Shown: positions 1-10,460 of the stretch, one piece after another
Layout of the letters: the number at the start of each line of letters is the position of its first letter
How positions within the stretch are numbered: the stretch's first letter is position 1
NCBI RefSeq assembly: GCF_020379485.1
Contig: NC_063439.1
Location: 22,072,098-22,136,097, forward strand
Direction: 5' to 3'
Length of the DNA: 64,000 bases
From: Brassica napus
Taxonomy: Eukaryota; Streptophyta; Magnoliopsida; Brassicales; Brassicaceae
Position numbers and translations under genes: made by a program
The notes under the pieces: generated by a model
Told to the model about the DNA's origin: nothing
The model's input: only the letters and a program-made list of their open reading frames with translations
Database searches by the model: none

Positions 1-1512
1 CCACGTTAATTTTTTAACTAATTTAAAAAAAAAAAATTGTCGTATCTATTTTTTTTAAAGTAATTTATTTTTATTATCTTTTTTTCTTTATTCGGGGTTG
101 CATCAATCCAGATGTACGGTTGGGATTCTCTTATCCCGAAACGCATGCTATTGCTTTGGAGGGGACCATATGTGGTCCAGGCAAGGTCGTATCGACACGT
201 GTTTTTGTTTTTGGCCGGGAGTTACGACATGATTGATGGTCCCCTCTTTCTCTCCATTTTTCTCTCCTTTGCTCTTTAATTTGCTTTACCAGTGGTAATT
301 TCCGGTTTATCGATTTATGCCAGCCGGTTAACTCGCCGTTACATAGAGGAAAGTAATCGTGAGTTATGTGGTTATAAAAGGAACCGTAGAACAAGCAATT
401 CAGTAGTGACTTTGTTACGCTCTTTGGAGTGACGTGGAAAGCACGCTCCAACCTTTACGGGGTTGGCTACGTATCGGTGGCTTTTAATTAGTTCTGTAAT
501 TGCTTATTATATTATTCGATACTAGATTTGAATTGTTAATTTTCTGACATTATCCATTTGTCAATTAAATATAAAGATTTCAGTAGACCTAGGTATGAGT
601 CACTTGTAGAATATTCACTGGATAATGGAGAATTATGCAATATTTAAACCCTTCGGATTTAAATAAAAAGACGAACAAATCAAAGGCTGGAGGCTGGAGC
701 AACCAAGTCGAACGATAGGATCTCTTTCGAATAAAACCAAAATGGGAAGAAGACGGATACAAAAGAAAGAGTGGAGCAGGAGACACATCAAAGAGAGACG
801 TAAGTCATTCGACACCGACGTAAGAAAAACGTTAGTCGTGGTCAAGAAAAATACTTGTTCGTCGGCGCTAAAGATTTTAGATTTTGAGATTTTATTAATG
901 TTTAGTTTTACAAAGATGTGACAAAAAAAATACCCTTCCTAAGAAATAAACATATACTCCTGCCAATTATAGATTGATCTGATATTTTTTGGGTGTAAAA
1001 GACTGATCAAATTTAACATAAAGGAATTTCATCTAAAAGGTTAATATCAATATCAAGCTTCATTACGTATCAAAATATTATCATATTATTATTGACACGT
1101 CATTACTCACTTTCAAACTTGTCAATACAAAAAATATCGCCATACAATCAAGAAAATAAAAAAAGTACTAAACCATATAAATAAGAACATTTATGCATTT
1201 TTCAGCGGGGAGGTTTGTACTTAAACTGTTTGATTACATGATTTGTAATCTAATAAATTCACCATTGAATTTAGGATATAAATTCAATGTAATTTACACT
1301 GTACGATTTATATACGAAAAAAAAAACAATTGTTAAGTGTGCATGCCTGCATGCGGTCAAAAAATTTCGTACGTGAATTTGGTTTTTGAAAATTTTTACA
1401 CCATTAACAGGTTTTATTACAAACGTGATATTTTCACGCGAGTCGTGTATGTTTCAGTTCAGATTTTTTTTTTTTTTTGGATCTTAACTTAAACTTTTAA
1501 TCTAAACATTTA
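1..1512. other. AT-rich intergenic DNA, nothing recognised
   Basis: No open frame here resembles a known protein, and I see no splice-consistent coding structure, RNA gene or clear element boundary. The sequence is AT-rich with A and T runs. It ends at the GAA target duplication of the CACTA element. It may include promoter sequence of a gene outside the window. Confidence 0.5.
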
Positions 1513-1529
1513 GAACACTACAAGAAAAC

Positions 1530-1790
1530 ACGCCGAATTCCGACGGAGATTCCGACGGACGTCAAAGGCGTCGGACATTTTGGACGGAATTCTGACCGAT
1601 TTCCGACGAAAACAAAAAATCTGAAGTCGTCGGAATTCCGTCGGCTAATTCCGACGAATTTCCGAGAAAACAAGGGTCGTCGGAATATTCCGACCACTTT
1701 TCGACGACATTCCGATAAACAATATAACCGTTGTAGTCGTCGAAAAGTCGTCGGAATATTCCGTCAAATTTCCGACGATATTCCGTGAAA
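1530..1790. repeat. CACTA 5' subterminal motif cluster
   Basis: About 260 bases packed with variants of ATTCCGACGA and TCGTCGGAA in direct and inverted orientation, directly inside the 5' terminus and directly upstream of the transposase start codon. The same motifs recur at the 3' end (8620-9065). In En/Spm such subterminal repeats bind the element-encoded TNPA protein and overlap the promoter. The same role here is inferred. Confidence 0.8.
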
Positions 1791-1793
1791 ATC

Positions 1794-4700
1794 ATGTCTT
1801 CAGGAGCTTATTATCGTTCGTGGATGGATAAACCTCATTTGGATCCCAACACTAATTTGCTTACGGAAGAATACGTTCAAGGGATTGGAGAATTCATGAG
1901 GCTTGTTCAACAGCAACCGGATGCAAAAAGTGGTATGTTAAGATGTCCCTGCTCTACTTGCAATAATAATAAGGTTATAAAAGAATTTGATGTTTGGACT
2001 CATTTGTATATGAAAGGGTTTTCACGTAATTATAAAGTTTGGTACCTTCACGGGGAAACTGGTTATGAATATGGTAGTACTAGCGAACCTCAGCCTGTTA
2101 GTGAACTTCAGCCTGATATTAGGTTAGAAGAACCTAGAACGGATATAGATTATGGTGTAGGTACTGAGCAGATGGTACATGATCATTATAGAGGGGAAGA
2201 ACCAAATCCCGAATCTAGGAGATTTTTTGATATGTTAGATGCAGGAAAACAACCTTTATATCAAAATTGTAGAGATGGTCATTCAGTCTTATCATCTGCA
2301 ACTAGATTAATGGGTAATAAGACAGACTATAATTTGGCTGAAGAATGTATGGATGCGATTACTGATTTTGTCAAAGGTATTCTACCTGAGGATAACCTTG
2401 CACCGGGTTCATACTACGAGGTTCAGAAACTTGTAGCCGGTCTTCAACTACCGTACGAAGTGATAGATGTATGTATTGACAACTGCATGATCTACTGGAG
2501 AGCGGATGAGACACGAAATGTATGCAAATTTTGTGGGAAACCTCGTTATCAGGAGACGAGAGGAAGAGTTTCGATCCCGTTCAAAAGAATGTGGTATTTG
2601 CCTTTGACGGAAAGATTGAAGAGGTTGTATCAGTGTGAGCGCACAGCAAAAGCAATGAGATGGCATGCAGAGCATTCCACAAATGGTGAGATTAGACATC
2701 CTTCAGATGCGAAGGCTTGGAAACATTTCCAGTCAACATATCCAGAATTTGCGGAAGAGAGAAGAAATGTTTATCTTGGATTATCTACTGATGGTTTCAG
2801 CCCGTTTGGAAAGCATGGAAGACAGTATTCTCTATGGCCAGTTATCGTGACCCCGTACAACTTACCGCCGAGCTTGTGCATGCGACGAGAGTTTTTGTTT
2901 CTCTCAATTCTCGTCCCCGGTCCAGATCATCCTAAAAGATCACTAGATGTGTTTCTTCAACCACTGATATATGAGTTGCAACAACTATGGGCGCACGGTT
3001 TTGAGACATACGATGTTTCGTGCAAAGAAAACTTTCAGATGCGGGCAGTACTTATGTGGACAATAAGTGACTTTCCAGCATATGGTATGTTATCTGGATG
3101 GACAACACATGGGAGGCTATCATGTCCATATTGTCAAGATGACACAGATGCTTTCCAACTAAAGAACGGAAGGAAAACGTGTTGGTTTGACTGTCACAGA
3201 CGATTTCTTCCACCTGATCATCCATACCGCAGGAGTAAGACTTCGTTTACGAAGAACAAGCAGGTGTTTGATGGTCCACCTGAGGAAGTTAGTGGGGAAG
3301 ATTTGTTGAAGCAGTTTAGGGATTTTGATGCAGAAAGGACGCCAGATGTAGGTGGACATGAAAACATTCGAGTCAGTGCGGTTGGAGAGCTACATAACTG
3401 GCACAAAAAGAGTATTTTCTGGGATCTGCCATATTGGAAGACTCATCTATTGCGGCATAATTTAGATGTCATGCATATTGAGAAGAACTTCTTCGACAAT
3501 CTGATGAACACAGTCCTTAACATCCAAGGTAAAACGAAGGATAATTTGAAGTCAAGGTTGGATTTAGTCGATATCTGTGATCGTTCTGAACTTCACGTTG
3601 ATGAGAACGGTACGGCCCCTTTTCCCATTTATCGGCTGGATGGTGCTAGAAAAGAAGAGTTCTTTGATTGGATTACAGATAAAGTGAAATTTCCTGACGG
3701 ATATGCATCAAATTTGGGAAACTGCGTTGATAGAAGCGAAGGAAAGTTTAGTGGCTTGAAGAGTCATGATTGTCATGTAATTATGCAGCGCCTCCTCCCG
3801 TTTGCTTTTTCAGTATTATTGCCACGTAATGTTCATGAAGCAATTGCAGGGATAAGTGTTTTCTTCCGCGACTTATGCAGCAGAGTAGTGACTGAAGAGG
3901 GTATTAATAATTTGAAGACAAACGCACCAGTCAGCATGTGCAACCTTGAAAAGATATTTCCTCCATCATTCTTTGATGTAATGGAACATCTTGCTATTCA
4001 TCTCGCAAGAGAATTGGAACTTGGTGGTCCTGTGCAGTACAGATGGATGTATATTTTTGAGCGTTATATGCATCATCTGAAGAAGATGGTCAAAAATCAA
4101 AGCAGGGTGGAAGGATCTATAGTGGCACAGGTGATCAATGAAGAAACTGCAATCTTTGCTGAAAATTATTTTCCACCAGAAGTGCATACAAAACACCGAA
4201 GACCTGCTCGGCATGATGACAGAGGGGAGAGAGCAACATATCATGTTACTGTCCCAAGCATGTTCAAGGAAATAGGACGACTTAGCGGAAAATTCACGAA
4301 GCGCAGACTTACGGACACTGAGCACGCTCATTTGCAAACATATTTGCTCACCAACTGTGAAGATGTTCTACAATATGAGAGGTAAAAATATTTTTTCATT
4401 TACAATTTTAGATTAATATTCAATAAATTTATTTCATATTGATAATATTTTTGTATATAGTGTATATATGGCGGAGTTGCGTATGACTCACAGGCATGCA
4501 ACAGAAGATGAGCTTCAACAACTTAGAGATAACGGATTTGCTGTGTGGCTTCGTAGTTATGTGAGTCATATATCATATTACCCTATGCAAATGAGTAGTT
4601 TAAATTTAATATAAACTAATTAACTTTTCACTCATATATGTTTTTAATTTGTAGGTGAATGATGGTTTGGCCAAAGGTTTTGTGTTCGATGATTGGATAC

Positions 4701-5394
4701 GCGAATTTGTGCAGGGACCAAACTATGTGGTCAAATCATATCCAAAATTTTGTACGCGAGGATATGCATTCACAAGGAAAGGTCATTCTAAGACAACATA
4801 TGATGCTGGTGTTTCATCTTCTTCCGGTGACGATGTCTACTACGGCAACATAAAAGAAATATTGAAAATCCAATTTCCTGGAATGGTTGGATTGCGTTGT
4901 GTAGTATTCTATTGTGATTGGTATGACACCACCCCAGATAGAGGAGTGAAGATTGATGCGTTTGGTGTTACATCAGTTCATTCGCGGCGGAAACTTCAAT
5001 ACTATGATCCCTTCATTCTTGGTTCGCAAGCTGATCAGGTATGTCAATCTATTCATAATTTTTTACCAATACAATTAATTAATGTTATATATTTTACTAA
5101 TATTTGTATAATTGATATGTATAGGTATGTTACATCAGTTACCCTCGGGTGACGTACAGAGATGATCCATGGGTCACTGTAACGCAAATCAACCCAAGAG
5201 GACGAGTGGATGGAACTTCTGATGATGATGAACCATTGCAACCAGAGTCTACCAGCAACGCCCAGGCAGTTGAAGATTTGGCAAATGTTGAACTCGTTGA
5301 GGATTTGACTGAGTTTGGACTTGATGCTGTTGTACATTCGGAGCCAGAAGCTGAGGTTGGGGAGTTTGATGAAGATTCAGAAGATTCGGATTAG
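1794..5394 (+). CDS. TNP2-like CACTA transposase
   Basis: Inferred exons are 1794-4381, 4461-4560, 4655-5038 and 5125-5394. All junctions are GT-AG and keep frame, giving about 1113 residues. Visible domains in order: a transposase-associated N-terminus with a zinc-type CPCSTC motif near residues 51-56 (PF13963 type); a Transposase_21 core from about residue 325 to 590 (DGFSPFG, then LDVMHIEKN); a DUF4218 region near 670-790 (MHHLKKMVKN); and a DUF4216-like region near 950-1020 (VVFYCDWYD). The tail is acidic. This is the layout of plant CACTA transposases that cut and join the element ends in the nucleus. The start is the ATG at 1794; the frame extends upstream only through non-ATG codons. 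No stop or frameshift was found, so the gene looks functional. It lies upstream of the second element gene on the same strand. Confidence 0.92.
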
Positions 5395-5486
5395 TTTTTT
5401 TTTTTTTTTTTCTATTGGTCCGTCGGAAATCCATCGCAAAATACCGACGAGATAGCGACGACAAAGAGTTTCATAAAAGTCTGGAA

Positions 5487-5587
5487 ATGTCCTCGGTAAT
5501 TCGTCGCATTATACCGACGACATTCCGACGAACTAACCGAGTTCGTCGGAATGTCGTCGGTATAGTGCGACGAATTACCGAGGACAT
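5487..5587. repeat. 48-bp near-perfect inverted repeat in CACTA spacer
   Basis: Arms 5487-5534 and 5540-5587 are reverse complements with one mismatch, separated by a 5-base loop. The arms consist of the element's CCGACGA-type motifs. The repeat lies 90 bases past the transposase stop codon, probably in its 3' untranslated region. If transcribed it would fold into a long hairpin, a possible substrate for small-RNA production. Confidence 0.9.
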
Positions 5588-5929
5588 GTGTTTTTAAAAA
5601 ATTTCCAACATAAAAATCTATAAATTTATATGCCAAAACTATGAAAATATACATAATAAGTGTTTAGTATAGTATTAGATCGCAACCGTTCAAATATAAC
5701 AATTCATTAAAATATTTATGTATGCATATCACATGTTTTCATAACATCTCATCTTAACACTCATATACTTATACAATCATATTCATCTAATCTTACACTA
5801 CAAAAAATGTTGTTGTATAAATTCGTGTTATAAAAACATTTCTACTGTTAAATCTTTATGCAAATACTATATATATTATCAAAGATTTGGATTTTGCTTT
5901 TAGAAACTTGTAACCAACCCTTAAACACT

Positions 5930-6282
5930 AAGTCGTCGGTATTCCGTCGGAAAGTGTCGTCAGTATTCCGTCGGAATATACTGACGAACTTAATTCCGTC
6001 GGAATTTTAATTTACCCGGGAAAACCAAACCGCGTGAAATTTTCGCGAACCGCCAATTGGTATATATTTAATGATACCGACGGAATACTGACGAACCCGT
6101 GTCCGTCGGAATTGTTAAATATAATTACCCTTCTTCTTCCTTCTTCGTTATTTCCGCCTCCGGCTCTCTCTCAATTCTCTCCGCGATTTCTCTCCCTTTC
6201 ACGGCGATTCCGGCCGTTCTCGATCCCCCATCACCGGCGAATCATCTTCTCACCCTCATATCTCTTCCCCAAACCCCAAATC
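5930..6282 (+). promoter_or_regulatory. Probable promoter and leader of second CACTA gene
   Basis: This stretch first repeats the CCGACGGAA-type motifs seen at the element ends (5930-6110), includes the TATA-like TATATATTTA near 6061, and then becomes a pyrimidine-rich leader running up to the AT at 6283-6284 that begins the split start codon. The position and composition suggest a second internal promoter driving the downstream gene. No experimental start site is implied. Confidence 0.5.
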
Positions 6283-8405
6283 ATGTAAGAATCATCCCAA
6301 CCTTGTTTTATCCCAATTTTTTAGGGTTTTGGAAGTTAGATCTCGGATTTTAGGTTGTTTGATTGAAAATTTTAGGATTGAATGGATAGTTTAGGATATA
6401 TAAGTTATGATTGTTGTTTGGATTGTTGTTTAAGTTTTTTTTTGGAATTATTTTGTGTTTTTGTTAAAATTCAAAACGTTTTACTGTTTTTAAAACGTTT
6501 TTTGATTTTTAAAAACGTTTTTCAAGTTTCCAATAATAAAATATGTATAATAAAACGTTTTTTAAAAATTTTAAAAATATTTAACAACATTTTTCTATAA
6601 TTATAAAATTTTTATAATTTTGTATACATAAATTTAATTGTTTTTTTATAATTTTTTTCAAATTTCCAGTAATAAACTATGTATAATAAAACGTTTTTTA
6701 AAAATTTTAAAAATATTTAACAACATTTTTCTATAATTATAGAAATTTTATAATTTTTTGTAAGTTTCCAGTAATAAACTATGTATAATAAAAGGTTTAA
6801 TTGTTTTTTTTAAACGTTTATAAAACCTTTTGTAAATATATAAATGAAAACATTAAAAATAGAAATGATTTGAAAATATTTTTGATGTATTAATTTTTTT
6901 TTAGGTCCGAGGATGTACCCCGCCCCGCAGCCCGTCTTCGACGTAGTTCGGTGAGCAGTTCCCGTGCATCGGGATCGTCTCACGAACAAAACTCGGTTCC
7001 CGCATATATTCCCGCTCCAGCTCCCGCTGCCCCTCCCGCTGCTGCTCAACAGGATCCGGGGGTCATGCCAGTTGATCTATTGGTTCAACAACCAGGTCGA
7101 GAACATCTCCCGGTTCTCCATCCCAACCCACGACGAGGACATAGCACTTGGTTAGTATTTTTTTTAATTTGTAGTATTATGTTTTTTTCCATTAATTAAC
7201 TTGTTAACTAACTTGTATTTTTTTAAAGGTTCACCAAGTCGAAAAATGGTATTAGCAGGAGCATCAACCAGATGATGTACTCCATGCTTCGTTTTGGATA
7301 TTCAAAGTGGAGTGTGATTCCTTTCGAAGAACGAGAGTTGTGGTTTCGTCAGTTTGCGGTAAACTCTTCATTTTTTTAAAGTATTTACATTTTTTAAAAT
7401 ATATTTATTTATTAAATTATGTTTGTTTTGTAGCAAGAGTTCAACTGGCACTCCGATCTCACGGAAACAGTCCGTAAGAAATTCAACGAAAAAGCCATGG
7501 ACTCTTATACGAAGCAGATAAATGCGTGGAAGACAGTTTGGCAGAAGAACAAGAGGCCACGGTTCATCAACGGGACGGTGTGGGAGCAGTTGATAGCTCA
7601 TTGGGAGAAGGAAGAAACTGCAGAGACGTCTTCTAGGAACTCCAAGAACCGGAAGAGCGATCGTGGCGGGAAAGGTATGTATGTGCACAACCTCGGCGCT
7701 TGCTCTATGTCTACTAAGGAAGATGAACTTGTAAGTTTTTTTTAATTATTTATCTTTATATTTTTTAAATAAATATTTTATATATTCTTTGCCTAATAAT
7801 GGCGGTTTTTTAGATCGAAGAAAATGACGGTAATCCCGTTGATTGTCTCCAACTCATTAAGGTGGCTCACACTAACAAGAAGACGGGTCAAATTCAGGAT
7901 CCCGTGATCAAAGGTGTCGTTGATTTGGTGGAAGCTGAAATAGCAACTCAATCTCAGCCTTTCTCTGATGACGGCGATTCTACGGGAGCTTCAACCAACT
8001 TGTCCCTATTGCAAATAAATGAGATGGTTGAAAAGGTAATTTTTTTTATTAATATATTTTTTTTATAATGTCGATTACTAATTTGTCTATATTTACTAAC
8101 TTTAAATATTTTTGTAGGCGGTTCCTAAAAGGAAAGGAGGCCGTTTAGTTGGGTTGGCCCGCCGTGCTTCTTCGTATCCGGCGTCTTGTTCGCAAGCTCC
8201 GTATGCCGATCCCATGATTCTCGAGGAGCTACATGACAAAGATGAACGGATTGGGGCATTGGAGGAGCAGAACACCACTATCCTTTCGGAGAATGCCACT
8301 ATCCGTTCGGAGAATGCCACTATCCTTGCTGAGCTGGCATCCCAGAAGAAGTTCAACGCCGAGATAATGCAGAAGCTAGATCGTTTGATGTCTTCAAGTT
8401 CTTAG
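6283..8405 (+). CDS. Transposase_24-type CACTA protein, start codon split by an intron
   Basis: Inferred exons are 6283-6284, 6905-7150, 7229-7358, 7434-7730, 7814-8035 and 8118-8405, giving about 394 residues. The AT of the start codon ends the first exon and its G opens the second after a 620-base intron, so the protein begins [16 protein letters not shown]. All later junctions are GT-AG and in frame. The N-terminal 80 residues are Ser/Pro/Ala-rich. The middle matches the plant transposase Ptta/En/Spm family (PF03004): a tryptophan- and charge-rich stretch around [17 protein letters not shown] and [13 protein letters not shown]. The C-terminal 60 residues form a heptad-like coiled coil (repeated SENATI) suited to oligomerisation. 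The protein is the probable DNA-binding partner of the transposase. If the first exon is wrong, the next in-frame ATG is at 7064, which would remove about 55 residues. Confidence 0.82.
6526..6800. repeat. Degenerate tandem repeat in first intron
   Basis: Three AT-rich repeats begin with TTTCCARTAATAAA-like sequence near 6527, 6661 and 6766. The first two also share a long AACGTTTTTTAAAAATTTT-type segment ending with a TTTCTATAATTAT motif. They lie wholly in the 620-base intron of the second CACTA gene and have no coding potential. Confidence 0.7.
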
Positions 8406-8619
8406 TTTTTTTCAGCTTTTTAAAACTGTCTGAATGTTTTTTTTTCGTTTTGCATGAATTTTAAATTTTCTGAATGTTTTTTTTCTATTTCGGTTTGTAT
8501 GAATTTAAATTCTATAATATTATTAGTTTTAAATTTCATATTTTTTTATTTATTAATTAATTTTTCATATAAAAAATATATATAAAAATGCAAAACTAAT
8601 TCGTATTAAAATTGACATT

Positions 8620-8808
8620 TTCCGACGAACTAAGTCCTCGGTAAATACCGACGGAATATGATTCGTCGGTAAATACCGACGGACTTTATTCGTCGGAATT
8701 TACCGACAAATCATAGTCCGTCGGTATTTACCGACGAATAACAATCCGTCGGTATTTACCGACGAATCATAGTCTGTCGGTATTTACCGAGGACTTAGTT
8801 CGTCGGAA
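8620..8808. repeat. 189-bp imperfect palindrome in CACTA 3' subterminal region
   Basis: The segment from TTCCGACGAACTAAGTCCTC to its reverse complement at 8789-8808 is a large inverted repeat centred near 8714. Each arm is built from tandem units of GTCGGTAAATACCGACGG, which are themselves palindromic. It therefore combines tandem and inverted organisation just inside the 3' end of the element. It is a likely cluster of binding sites and a potential double-stranded RNA source if transcribed. Confidence 0.85.
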
Positions 8809-9083
8809 TCTTCGGAGGATCCGTCTCCGTCGGTATATAGTTTTTCCGATGAACTCTGGTCTCGTGTGTCCGCATCGGAATATTGTCGGAAGTTCGTCAG
8901 AATGTCATTTCTCGGTATTCATCAGAAAGTCGTCGGAAGTTCTGACGAAATTCCGACGAATTCTTTTTTCCGACGAAATGATACCGACAATTTCATTCGT
9001 CAGAAATTCGTCGAAATAGGCCTTTTCCGACGAATTTCCGACGATTTTGGCCATCAGAATCCCCCTGTTTTCTTGTAGTGGAA

Positions 9084-10460
9084 GTTCTATATAATCTAAA
9101 ACTAACACTACTAAAAAATATTTTGAGACAAAGAGGTTAAATTCATATCTTCACACGTGTGGTTAGGGACAACCTCGGCTTTTATTTGGTTGGGTAAGAT
9201 GACATGTGGCGCGACCTTTATAATAACTATGAATAAAATAAACGATTTATCGAATGATTGAACCATTAGTGGAGACATTTTAAGATGGTGTTGCTTGAAA
9301 TTATGTTATCAAGGAGAATATAATTAACTGTATTGCGATTTTTTTATTGCGATTTAACTGTATTGCGGTTTTTTTATATAAAGTTATCAGTAAGACAATC
9401 TTGAAGAAAAAGTAAAAAAAAAATCGCGAAGTTTCGTCGGTGCAACAATCATAAAATTATAGTTCAAAATCTATCGTTTGAGGTAGAGCAAAAATCGATT
9501 ACGTGCGCACATGTATAACAACAATATCGTTGATCATTATAAAGGAACATTTTCATGATGGTTAAACTATAATGGCTCCTCCAGAGGACCAGAGATTATA
9601 TAGTAAACCGTATGAATTGAGGGAACGAATTAGATATTTTTAAGTGTTCAAAGAGATGATACAATTAACTTGAGTCTTGATTGAAACAATAAAGCTGATT
9701 AAATAGAAGAGGTTGTGATATTGGGACATGGACTCGCACTACGTACTTTTGTTTCTTTTAGAAGTACCGTATTTTACAGTTCCGTTTGTGCATCCGGCAG
9801 CTCAATTCGAGCGTCAAAGACACGCGCTTGTGGATACAGATACGTTGCGTCTGAGAACACAACACGTAGCAACTCCTTTTTAAAAAGAAAATACATTTAT
9901 TATTTCTCAACGACCTTGCTTCGCCGTCCGATCTTAATGAATCCAATCGTCACTCACAATGAACGACTCAGATGAGTCCATGACGACCTACTTCTTTAAT
10001 TACATTTTTGTCGTGACCTAATCTTTCTATTTTATTCATTAATCACCCTTTTTTAAAAAAAAAAGTCTATATGTGGACCACAGTGATTGGAAATTGAGAA
10101 ACCAATTTTTTTCTTCATTGGCAAAAATAAAACATTTTTGTCAAGCACTTCCAAAACTTTTTTTAAAAATAGTTTTTGATAATTACTCTGGTAAAAAAAA
10201 AGAGAGAGAATAAATGGTCTAATGTCTCTCGCTCGTCTCAGCTCTGTGGAGTCTGCACACCCTTAAACGTTTTCTCTGTCACTTTTTCGATTAAATAAAA
10301 GAAAAAAAAGGTTTTTATGTGGATTGATAATAGAAACATATGAAACAATCGTCATAATAAGAAGCAGAGATTCACCTTCTCCTCCTTCTTTCTTTATCTT
10401 TCCCTCTCAGACACACAGGAGATTCGAACACAACAACAACAAAAAAAGTCAAACAAAACG
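9084..10460. other. Intergenic region and promoter/leader of KNAT3
   Basis: No coding gene is recognised. The sequence is AT-rich with many homopolymer runs. The last 100 bases before 10461 are pyrimidine-rich and then an ACAACAACAAC leader, a typical plant 5' untranslated region. I did not identify a confident TATA box. Confidence 0.5.

Larger units (their letters stand above)
1516..9080 (+). mobile_element. Complete CACTA (En/Spm) DNA transposon
   Basis: The element starts CACTACAAGAAAACA at 1516 and ends with the inverted copy of the same 15 bases at 9066-9080. Both ends are flanked by the trinucleotide GAA (1513-1515 and 9081-9083), the 3-bp target duplication expected of the CACTA superfamily. 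Inside are two genes on the same strand, as in En/Spm-type elements: a TNP2-like transposase (1794-5394) and a Transposase_24-type protein (6283-8405). Both reading frames are open across all inferred exons. Subterminal regions at both ends, and the spacer between the genes, are dense in short CCGACGA/TCGTCGG motifs in both orientations, the likely binding sites of the element's own proteins by analogy with TNPA sites in En/Spm. Perfect termini and intact genes suggest a recent insertion that could still be autonomous. Activity itself cannot be judged from sequence. Confidence 0.95.

Noticed and set aside
5796..5930. CACTACAAAAAATG inside the CACTA element, suggesting a nested element
   Set aside because: No partner terminus or duplication is visible; it may be an internal relic but cannot be supported.
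6034..6353. Two overlapping 84-codon frames in the leader of the second CACTA gene
   Set aside because: They lie in the pyrimidine-rich leader and intron start and lack any similarity; the spliced model with the split ATG explains the region better.
9106..9120. CACTACTAAAAAATA resembling another CACTA terminus just outside the element
   Set aside because: No matching inverted end, target duplication or subterminal motifs were found downstream.
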